Assembly: GCA_018897555.1 (NCBI GenBank)
Contig: JAHIKK010000099.1
Coordinates: 1-38,824 of the forward strand
Direction: 5' to 3'
DNA length: 38,824 bases
Origin: Candidatus Omnitrophota bacterium
GTDB taxonomy: Bacteria > Omnitrophota > Gorgyraeia > Gygaellales > Profunditerraquicolaceae
Part shown: positions 32,662 through 38,824 of the stretch, in pieces
How positions within the stretch are numbered: position 1 is the stretch's first letter
Layout: each line of letters begins with the position of its first letter
Made by a program: the position numbers and the translations under genes
The notes under the pieces: model-generated
Told to the model about the DNA's origin: nothing
Seen by the model: only the letters and a program-made list of their open reading frames with translations
The model's database searches: none

Positions 32662-33759
32662 GTGTTAAAAACCCCGCTTTATGCAACGCACCTTGCGCTT
32701 GGCGCAAAAATGGCTCCTTTTGGCGGATGGATGATGCCCATTCAATATCAAGGGATATTGGCTGAGCATGCGCATACTCGGAGGAGTGTTTCCGTGTTTG
32801 ATATTTGCCATATGGGTGAATTTATGCTTCAGGGAGATCCGGTTTTAAGCGGCTTTGACCGCTTGGTTACCCAAAATATAACCGCGATGCCTTTAGGAAC
32901 TTGTCGATATGGTTTTATGCTTAATGAACAGGCAGGAATACTGGATGATCTTATCGTTTATCGGATAAATAAGGCCGGTTGGATGATCGTCGTTAACGCT
33001 GCCACAACTCCCGGCGACCTGGCGCATTTAAAAGAAAATCTTTTTACGGGATATTCTTTGGAAGACGTGTCTAGTAAGATGGCTAAGCTTGATGTGCAGG
33101 GGCCGCAGTCTCAGGAGGTATTAAAAAATATTTTCGGCCGGAAATTAGAAGAGCTTAACTATTATACTTTTTCGGAATTTAAAATTTTTGATCATCAAAG
33201 TTGCATCGTTAGCCGGACCGGCTATACCGGGGAATTGGGTTATGAGATTTACATTGCCGGTGATTATGTCGGCAGGCTTTGGGAACTTCTGCTTGAAGAT
33301 ACACGAGTGAAACCGGCAGGCTTAGGCTGCCGGGATACCTTACGTTTAGAAATGAGTTATCCTCTTTATGGCCAGGATTTGGATACGCTGCATACGCCAC
33401 TGGCCGCTGGCCTGATGAAATTCGTGGATCTTTCCAAGGATTTTATCGGCCGGGAGGCTTTGGCCAGAGAGCAAGAGAACGGGCTCAAGGAGCATTTAAT
33501 TTATTTCCAGGCAGATTCCCGGAGGGCACCGCGCCATGGTTTTGCCATATTGGATAAAGGCCGGAAAATTGGTACGGTAACCAGCGGTTCTTTTTCTCCC
33601 AGCCTGGGTGTGGGTATCGGGATGGGGTATGTCGCGGGTAATTATAATATTGGTGCGCAGCTTGTAGTTAAGCAAGAGGCTACGGAAATTCCGGTGGCAG
33701 TTGTGAAGAGGCCTTTTTTGCATAAAACGTCATTATTTAAAGCCGGGATCAATCCATAA
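32662..33759 (+). CDS. gcvT: GcvT, aminomethyltransferase (T protein)
   Basis: 365 residues, GTG start. It transfers the methylene group from lipoyl-bound aminomethyl on H protein to tetrahydrofolate, releasing ammonia. Seen: PLYATHLALGAKMAPFGGWM at the N-terminus, VFDICHMGEF, KLDVQGPQS, SRTGYTGELGYEIY, GLGCRDTLRLEMSYPLYG, and the C-terminal TSGSFSPSLGVGIGMGYV. Length is normal for the family. First of six genes for glycine cleavage and its lipoylation. It supplies 5,10-methylene-THF, linking to the folate gene pabB about 4 kb upstream. Confidence 0.94.
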   Translation: MLKTPLYATHLALGAKMAPFGGWMMPIQYQGILAEHAHTRRSVSVFDICHMGEFMLQGDPVLSGFDRLVTQNITAMPLGTCRYGFMLNEQAGILDDLIVYRINKAGWMIVVNAATTPGDLAHLKENLFTGYSLEDVSSKMAKLDVQGPQSQEVLKNIFGRKLEELNYYTFSEFKIFDHQSCIVSRTGYTGELGYEIYIAGDYVGRLWELLLEDTRVKPAGLGCRDTLRLEMSYPLYGQDLDTLHTPLAAGLMKFVDLSKDFIGREALAREQENGLKEHLIYFQADSRRAPRHGFAILDKGRKIGTVTSGSFSPSLGVGIGMGYVAGNYNIGAQLVVKQEATEIPVAVVKRPFLHKTSLFKAGINP

Positions 33760-33774
33760 CCAAAGGGAGCCTTA

Positions 33775-34164
33775 ATGAACATACCAAAAAATATTCTTTA
33801 CACCAAGGATCATGAGTGGGCGCGGATTGAAGGCAAGGTTGCTTATATCGGGATCACGGATTACGCTGCGCATTCTTTAGGAGATATTACTTTTGTCCAG
33901 CTGCCTAAAATAGGTGAACTGCTCAAGCAGTCAGCTTATTGCGCGACAGTAGAATCGGTGAAAGCCGCCTCGGATGTATATGTTCCTTTATCGGGGAAGG
34001 TTTTATCGGTAAATACGCAGTTGGCTGCTCATCCGGAGTTAATTAATCAGTCTGCGTATGAGCAAGGTTATTTTTTCTCAATAGAATTTTCTGATGCAGC
34101 AGAAAAAACCAAGCTAATGGACGCGGCTAGTTACCGGCAGTATGTAGAAGGGCTTTCTAAATGA
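33775..34164 (+). CDS. gcvH: GcvH, lipoyl carrier (H protein)
   Basis: 129 residues. The lipoylated lysine is K63 in ATVESVKAASDVY. Other family marks are YTKDHEWARIEG, VAYIGITDYAAHSLGDI and the C-terminal ASYRQYVEG. It carries the aminomethyl group between P, T and L proteins and is also the scaffold on which octanoyl is placed by LipM and sulfur inserted by LipA, both encoded downstream. Ribosome site AAAGGGAG precedes the ATG. It overlaps gcvPA by 4 bases (ATGA). Confidence 0.95.
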   Translation: MNIPKNILYTKDHEWARIEGKVAYIGITDYAAHSLGDITFVQLPKIGELLKQSAYCATVESVKAASDVYVPLSGKVLSVNTQLAAHPELINQSAYEQGYFFSIEFSDAAEKTKLMDAASYRQYVEGLSK

Positions 34165-35492
34165 GTTATATTCCGCATACACCAGAGGATATTAAACAGA
34201 TGCTCTCTGTAATCGGAGTCAAAAGTATCGATGAACTTTTTAAAGATATACCCCTGGGTTTAAGGCCAAAATCTTTTAACCTGCCTGCGTCAAAATCAGA
34301 GTTCCAGGTAACGCAAACTTTACATAAACTTGCGGCCAAGAATGCCACCGGCCTGGTTAATTTCGTGGGAGCCGGTTTCTATGACCATTTTATTCCTGCC
34401 GCCGTGGATGCGCTGGTTGGCCGTTCGGAATTTTATACCGCTTATACGCCGTATCAGCCGGAGTGTGCGCAAGGCTGGTTGCAGGCAATCTATGAATATC
34501 AAAGTATTATCTGTGAATTGACCGGGTTGGATGTTTCCAATGCTTCTTTATATGATGGCGGTACTGCTCTCTTTGAAGCGATGATGATGGCCCTGCGGCA
34601 TACGGGACGGAATAAAATTATTCTGGATAGCGGAGTCAATTTGATTTACCGTACCATGCTCTATACTTATACCTTAAATCTTTCCATTGAATTCGTGGAA
34701 ATTCCGGTTGTGCATGGGCAGAGCTGCCGGGAAGAATTGTTTAAGTATTTGGATGATCAGACGGCCGCGGTAATCTTTCAGAACCCTAATTTTTTTGGCG
34801 CGGTTGATGACTACAGCGATATGGTCGAGCAGGTGCATAAGTTTGGCGCCCTGGCGATTGAGGTAGCGTATCCGGTATCTTTAGGCATGTTAAAAACCCC
34901 GCAAGAGATGGGATTTGATATTGCGATAGGGGAGGGGCAGAGTTTAGGGATCCCGCTTTCTTTTGGCGGGCCGTATCTGGGATTTATGGCGGCAAGAAGC
35001 CAGTTAGTGCGCCAGATGCCCGGCAGGATTGTGGGCTCGACGGTGGATAGCGATGGCAAAAGAGGATTTGTTTTGACCTTACAGACACGCGAACAGCATA
35101 TCCGCCGGGAAAAAGCAACCTCTAATATTTGTTCAAACGAAGCGCTCTGCGCTTTACGCGCCGCCGTATTTATTTCTCTTTTAGGCAGGGAGGGTTTTAA
35201 AGAATTAGCCGAGCATAACTATCAGAAGGCGGAGTTTGCCAAAGAAACATTATCCCGGATTAACGGCGTGCAGGTAAAACGTTCTTCTCCTACTTTTAAT
35301 GAATTTACGGTTCTTCTGCCGCGCCGCGCCGATGAAGTAGTGCACCGGATGATTGATAAAGGTTTTGCTTGCGGTTTCCCGTTGGGCAGGTTTTATAAAG
35401 GCCTGGATAACTATTTGTTAATTGCGGTTACGGAAAAAAGAACCAAGGAAGAGATTTGCCGGCTTGCGGATAGCCTGGAGGCAGTCTTATGA
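34161..35492 (+). CDS. gcvPA: GcvPA, glycine decarboxylase subunit 1
   Basis: 443 residues, N-terminal half of the P protein as a separate chain. Seen: YIPHTPEDIKQMLSVIG, FVGAGFYDHFIPAAVDAL, FYTAYTPYQPECAQGWLQA, SNASLYDGGTALFEA and the C-terminal GFACGFPLGRFY. It lacks the PLP-lysine, which resides in GcvPB, and forms the heteromeric enzyme with it. Starts within the gcvH stop (ATGA); its stop overlaps gcvPB in the same way. Confidence 0.95.
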   Translation: MSYIPHTPEDIKQMLSVIGVKSIDELFKDIPLGLRPKSFNLPASKSEFQVTQTLHKLAAKNATGLVNFVGAGFYDHFIPAAVDALVGRSEFYTAYTPYQPECAQGWLQAIYEYQSIICELTGLDVSNASLYDGGTALFEAMMMALRHTGRNKIILDSGVNLIYRTMLYTYTLNLSIEFVEIPVVHGQSCREELFKYLDDQTAAVIFQNPNFFGAVDDYSDMVEQVHKFGALAIEVAYPVSLGMLKTPQEMGFDIAIGEGQSLGIPLSFGGPYLGFMAARSQLVRQMPGRIVGSTVDSDGKRGFVLTLQTREQHIRREKATSNICSNEALCALRAAVFISLLGREGFKELAEHNYQKAEFAKETLSRINGVQVKRSSPTFNEFTVLLPRRADEVVHRMIDKGFACGFPLGRFYKGLDNYLLIAVTEKRTKEEICRLADSLEAVL

Positions 35493-36937
35493 AATTAATA
35501 TTTGAGAAACATAAAGAGGGACGCCGGGGATTTTCTTATGGCGCAAGTGATGTTGTCGGGGCTAAACCTTTAGCGGGAAAATTTTGTCGCGCAACTGAGG
35601 CGCGCCTGCCCTGCTTAAGTGAATTAGATGTGGTGCGCCACTTTACAAATCTTTCGCGCCTTAATTTTTCCGTGGATACAAATTTTTATCCGTTGGGTTC
35701 ATGTACGATGAAGTATAATCCCAAATTTACTGAACGCATTGCTGCTTTTGAAGGGTTTTCGCAGCTGCACCCTTTATTACCGCAACTTTCAGGAGGAGGG
35801 ATGCTGGCGCAAGGGGCATTGGAAGTTTTATATGAGTCGGAGAAACTGTTCGCGGAAATTACCGGGATGAGCGCCTTTACTCTGCAGCCTTTGGCCGGAG
35901 CGCACGGGGAGTTGACCGGCGTAATGTTGATTGCCGCCTATCATCAGGATAAAGGTTTGCGGCGTAAATATATTATTGTTGCGGATTCATCGCATGGTAC
36001 CAATCCGGCAAGCGCGGCGATTGCCGGCTATGAGGTTATAGTTGTTCCTACCGGCGCGGATGGTTATCTGGATTTAGCCCAGTACAAAAAACATTTGAAT
36101 AATGAAGTGGCGGCAGTGATGTTGACTTGTCCGGATACCCTGGGGATTTTTAATCCGCGGATCAAGGAGATTGCGGATATGGCCCATAGCGTGGGGGCGC
36201 TCTTGTATTATGACGGAGCTAATCTTAACGCGATGCTGGGTAAATGCCGGCCCGGAGATATCGGTTTTGACCTGGTGCATATAAATTTACATAAGACCTT
36301 TGGCACTCCGCATGGGGGAGGAGGCCCGGGAGCAGGCCCGGTGGGGGTCAGCCAAAGATTAGTGGAGTTTCTACCCATTTCCCGGGTCATCCGGCGCTCC
36401 GACGCAACCTTTGCCTTGGATTATAATTATCCTAAATCTATCGGCTACATCGCGCCTTTTTACGGAAACTTTGGAGTAATCCTTAAAGCTTACGCGTATA
36501 TTCTGGCCTTGGGTAAAGATGGGCTGATTAAAGCGGCAGAAATTGCGGTGCTCAATGCCAATTATTGTCAGGCCAGGCTTAAAGAGTATTATGATTTGCC
36601 TTTTGATAAGGCCTGTATGCATGAATGTGTTTTTTCCGCGTCTCGCCAGGCAAAAAACGGGGTACACGCGTTGGATATCGCTAAATATTTGATTGACCAG
36701 GGGTATCATCCGCCGACAATATATTTTCCGTTGATTGTCCAGGAAGCGTTGATGATTGAACCGACAGAAACAGAATCAAAAGAGGCCTTAGATGCTTTTA
36801 TTGACACGATGATTCAGATCGCTGAGTTGGCAAAAAATAATCCTTCCGCGGTTACTCAGTCGCCTCTGAATATGCCGATAAAACGCCTGGATGAGGTCAG
36901 GGCAGCGCGCCAGCCGGATCTTCGCTGGAAACCGTAA
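35489..36937 (+). CDS. gcvPB: GcvPB, glycine decarboxylase subunit 2 (PLP)
   Basis: 482 residues. PLP-binding lysine K269 in NLHKTFGTPHGGGGPG, plus FYPLGSCTMKYNPK, DSSHGTNPASAA, and IEPTETESKEALDAFIDTM. Together with GcvPA it decarboxylates glycine and loads the aminomethyl group onto H protein. The split PA/PB form occurs in many anaerobes and thermophiles. ATGA overlap with gcvPA. The lipM gene starts 14 bp after its stop. No lpd (L protein) follows in the window. Confidence 0.95.
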   Translation: MKLIFEKHKEGRRGFSYGASDVVGAKPLAGKFCRATEARLPCLSELDVVRHFTNLSRLNFSVDTNFYPLGSCTMKYNPKFTERIAAFEGFSQLHPLLPQLSGGGMLAQGALEVLYESEKLFAEITGMSAFTLQPLAGAHGELTGVMLIAAYHQDKGLRRKYIIVADSSHGTNPASAAIAGYEVIVVPTGADGYLDLAQYKKHLNNEVAAVMLTCPDTLGIFNPRIKEIADMAHSVGALLYYDGANLNAMLGKCRPGDIGFDLVHINLHKTFGTPHGGGGPGAGPVGVSQRLVEFLPISRVIRRSDATFALDYNYPKSIGYIAPFYGNFGVILKAYAYILALGKDGLIKAAEIAVLNANYCQARLKEYYDLPFDKACMHECVFSASRQAKNGVHALDIAKYLIDQGYHPPTIYFPLIVQEALMIEPTETESKEALDAFIDTMIQIAELAKNNPSAVTQSPLNMPIKRLDEVRAARQPDLRWKP

Positions 36938-36951
36938 ACGAAAAAAAACAA

Positions 36952-37683
36952 ATGAAATCATTCCGGCTTATCCGCTCAGGCGCTTGTAGTGCCGCTGGCA
37001 ATATGGCGCTGGATGCAGAAATCTTTAAAAGTTATTTAAAGGATGGTGTCGGTGTCTTGCGCCTGTACCGCTGGCAGGCGCCTGCTTTTACCTATGGATT
37101 TTCGCAAGAACCAAAAAACCAGCTTGATCTGTCTGCTTGCGCGGCTGATGGAGTGGGGGTGGCAAAAAGAATTACCGGCGGAGGAACTCTTTTCCATGAT
37201 GACGAAATAACTTATAGCTTTGTTTGCAGTAAAACTGATGTGGGAGAGCCGGAAGGAGTGTTTGTTGATTACCGTAATCTCTGCGCTTTTCTGATGCGTT
37301 TTTATGCATCTTTGGGCCTGGCTCCGGCTTTTGCCCTGGAGGCAGCGGGTTTTAAAGATCGCTGTGCGCCGCATGAGCTTTGCAGCGCCGCGCATGAAAA
37401 ATACGATATTCTGATTAACGGTAGGAAAATCGGAGGGAACGCGCAGAAAAGGAATAGGCAGGTTATCTTTCAACATGGTTCTATTCCTTGCAGCATAAAT
37501 TGGGATTTTGCGCGCAAGTATATTCATTCTTTACCCAAGGATATTTCTGCATACGTAACTACCCTTAGCGATGAGTTAAAAGCAGTTTCTGAAAAAGACA
37601 TTTTAGAGCAAAAACTAATAGATGCCTTCGCCCATACATTTAAGGTCAATTTAGATGAAAGTGCGTGTAGACAGTGTACGTAA
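36952..37683 (+). CDS. lipM: LipM-like octanoyltransferase (LplA/LipM family)
   Basis: 243 residues of the BPL/LplA/LipB fold. Seen: NMALDAEIF, LYRWQAPAFTYGFSQ, KRITGGGTLFHDDEITYSF, and the lysine K159 in GRKIGGNAQKRNRQVIFQHG. C144, seven residues before the conserved Y151, lies where the catalytic cysteine of LipM octanoyltransferases falls. I therefore prefer LipM over lipoate-protein ligase, moderately. With LipA next door it would assemble lipoate on GcvH from octanoyl-ACP. The last codons (SACRQCT) run into the left terminal repeat of MITE copy B, whose TAA ends the frame. Confidence 0.8.
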   Translation: MKSFRLIRSGACSAAGNMALDAEIFKSYLKDGVGVLRLYRWQAPAFTYGFSQEPKNQLDLSACAADGVGVAKRITGGGTLFHDDEITYSFVCSKTDVGEPEGVFVDYRNLCAFLMRFYASLGLAPAFALEAAGFKDRCAPHELCSAAHEKYDILINGRKIGGNAQKRNRQVIFQHGSIPCSINWDFARKYIHSLPKDISAYVTTLSDELKAVSEKDILEQKLIDAFAHTFKVNLDESACRQCT

Positions 37684-37806
37684 CCGTATAGATGACAATC
37701 TGTTACCAAAGAAATACAACTGGTTTTCTACTTGTCTTTGGATAAATACTTAAAATATTTCTTACATAACTAACTGATGAATATGGGGTTACGTACACTG
37801 TCTACA
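37666..37806. mobile_element. MITE-like element, copy B (141 bp)
   Basis: Perfect 20-bp terminal inverted repeats: TGTAGACAGTGTACGTAACC at 37666-37685 and its reverse complement at 37787-37806. The interior is AT-rich and non-coding. Homologous to copy A at 12011-12130: shared GTAGACAGT ends, AAAATATTTCTT placed at the same distance (53 bases) from the right end, and ATAACT after it. The element spans the junction between lipM and lipA, supplying the lipM stop and the lipA start codons. Right of it, CTACAAAGC is tandemly duplicated (37802-37819), beginning with the element's own terminal CTAC. Confidence 0.75.
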
Positions 37807-38661
37807 AAGCCTACAAAGCCAGGATGGTTGAATAAGAAGATTAGTCTTAAAGATTGCGCGGTGATGAAGCAGGCCTTGCGTAATTTGCGCGTAGAAACTG
37901 TTTGCGAACAGGCGATGTGCCCGAATATGGGGGAATGTTTTTCGCGTAAGACAGCGACATTTTTAATTTTGGGCCGTATTTGTACCCGCAGCTGCAGCTT
38001 TTGTAATATTCAGAAGGCAAAGCCTTTGCCGGTAGATTTAAATGAACCATTAAGAGTCGCGCAGGCAGCAGCGCAGCTGGGCTTAAAGCATGTTGTGATT
38101 ACCAGCGTTACCCGGGATGACCTGTCCGACGGAGGAGCAGAAATTTTTGCCCGGACAATCATGTTGATTAGAAAAAAAATACCCCAAGTTAAAATAGAAA
38201 CTTTGATTCCGGATTTCGGGTTTTCTACGGATGCCTTAAAAATTGTCGTTAAGGCCAAACCTGATATTATCGCGCACAATTTAGAAACGGTTCCGTCGCT
38301 TTATAAAGTCGTGCGTCAAGGCTCAGATTATGCAGGTTCAGTTGGCCTGTTGCGCGCGCTAAAAGAAATTTCTCCGCGGATAAAGACAAAATCCGGCCTG
38401 ATGTTAGGGTTAGGGGAAAAAGCAGATGAGGTCTTAGCAGTAATGCAGGATTTACGTTCCGTGAAATGCGATTTATTGAGTATCGGCCAGTACCTGGCGC
38501 CAAGCAAACAGCATTATCCGGTTAAAGATTATATTTCTTTAGAGCAGTTTGACGGTTATAAAGAAAAAGGAAAAGAATTGGGATTCTTGCATATTGAAAG
38601 CGCGCCTTATGTGCGTAGTTCATATTTAGCCGCTGAATACTTATCTTTAAAAGATAACTGA
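37777..38661 (+). CDS. lipA: LipA, lipoyl synthase
   Basis: Radical SAM enzyme inserting two sulfurs into the octanoyl chain of lipoyl domains, here most likely GcvH. The auxiliary-cluster motif CEQAMCPNMGEC gives C43, C48 and C54; the radical SAM motif CTRSCSFC gives C69, C73 and C76. VITSVTRDDLSDGGA and SGLMLGLGE are further marks. 294 residues as annotated. The start is uncertain: ATG 37777 and ATG 37783 both lie inside MITE copy B and lack a ribosome site, and the family-type sequence begins at about PGWLNKK, where only a TTG is in frame. The element probably replaced or donated the start. Confidence 0.93.
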   Translation: MNMGLRTLSTKPTKPGWLNKKISLKDCAVMKQALRNLRVETVCEQAMCPNMGECFSRKTATFLILGRICTRSCSFCNIQKAKPLPVDLNEPLRVAQAAAQLGLKHVVITSVTRDDLSDGGAEIFARTIMLIRKKIPQVKIETLIPDFGFSTDALKIVVKAKPDIIAHNLETVPSLYKVVRQGSDYAGSVGLLRALKEISPRIKTKSGLMLGLGEKADEVLAVMQDLRSVKCDLLSIGQYLAPSKQHYPVKDYISLEQFDGYKEKGKELGFLHIESAPYVRSSYLAAEYLSLKDN

Positions 38662-38665
38662 CTCT

Positions 38666-38701
38666 TTACAGTAGGGTGGGTTTAAACCCACCCTACTGTA
38701 A
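38666..38701. repeat. Palindromic intergenic repeat, copy 4
   Basis: Perfect 36-bp palindrome (half-site TTACAGTAGGGTGGGTTT) starting 4 bp after the lipA stop. The central 26 bp are identical to the other copies while the outer arms differ (ACAG/CTGT versus ATAG/CTAT), with compensating changes on both sides. Right flank AATTAATAACAGGACTTTG is loosely related to the flanks of copies 1 to 3. Confidence 0.88.
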
Positions 38702-38748
38702 TTAATAACAGGACTTTGTTGCGTGCCAAGATAAGCTCTTTGTAATCT

Positions 38749-38791
38749 AACCGAATGAGATGTTTCGGTTGTGCTAATTGTCCGTCAGCAC
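38749..38791. other. Two adjacent small stem-loops at the right edge
   Basis: AACCGAA (38749-38755) pairs with TTCGGTT (38764-38770), and immediately after it GTGCT (38771-38775) pairs with AGCAC (38787-38791). No open frame is seen in 38702-38824. Could be the start of a structured leader or RNA that continues beyond the window; I do not recognise a known class. Confidence 0.3.
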
Positions 38792-38824
38792 ATAGTTTGA
38801 GGTGAGAGATTGTTGGGTAACTGA

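Noticed and set aside
427-38701. Regularly spaced repeats as CRISPR
   Set aside because: The repeats are single or paired copies kilobases apart, with no spacer array and no cas genes.

Overview
The window looks like a chromosomal segment of an uncultured, probably anaerobic, Gram-negative bacterium. Exported proteins have signal peptides, there is one lipoprotein and a BatA-E cluster, and base composition is moderate. The gene mix (two MoxR/DUF58 clusters, split glycine decarboxylase, thiGH type thiamine synthesis, a hydrogenase-type remnant) would suit Omnitrophota or a relative. That placement is inference; no rRNA or other phylogenetic marker is present. Every gene I call is on the + strand. 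I see no tRNA, rRNA, CRISPR array or transposase gene.

Layout. 1-390: 5'-truncated remnant of a NuoB/Ech-type hydrogenase small subunit. 524-8505: Bat operon with a good promoter (moxR, DUF58, small membrane protein, BatA, BatB, BatC, BatD, BatE). 8524-12052: TtcA-like PP-loop protein followed by thiS, thiG, thiH and thiE. 12164-13653: 49-residue paired-cysteine protein, ArsP/DUF318-type permease and a small lipoprotein. 13692-16639: PhnD-like binding protein, sensor kinase and stand-alone receiver. 16772-23853: a second MoxR-DUF58 locus whose two large partners resemble a TgpA protein split in two, with the transglutaminase domain replaced by a long coiled coil and Big_2-like Ig domains. 23876-27754: divergent SDR with a zinc-ribbon N-terminus, nitronate monooxygenase, DUF2062 protein and GNAT, closed by a terminator. 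27841-28950: pabB. 28971-30555: promoter, leader terminator, zinc-ribbon mini-gene with an apparent ATC start, and a DEAD-box helicase. 30698-32595: MFS transporter and a CbiM-like protein. 32662-38661: gcvT-gcvH-gcvPA-gcvPB-lipM-lipA, a complete set for the T, H and P proteins and for lipoylation of H.

Two families of short non-coding repeats are present. One is a palindromic element (core half-site TAGGGTGGGTTT) with four good copies and one decayed copy, all between genes. The other is a MITE-like element of 120-141 bp with GTAGACAGT terminal inverted repeats, present twice. The MITE copies supply the last codons of thiE and lipM and the apparent start of lipA.

The most interesting items are the transglutaminase-less MoxR/DUF58/split-TgpA locus, the leader plus ATC-start zinc-ribbon gene translationally coupled to the helicase, the 49-residue cysteine-pair protein, and the two repeat families.
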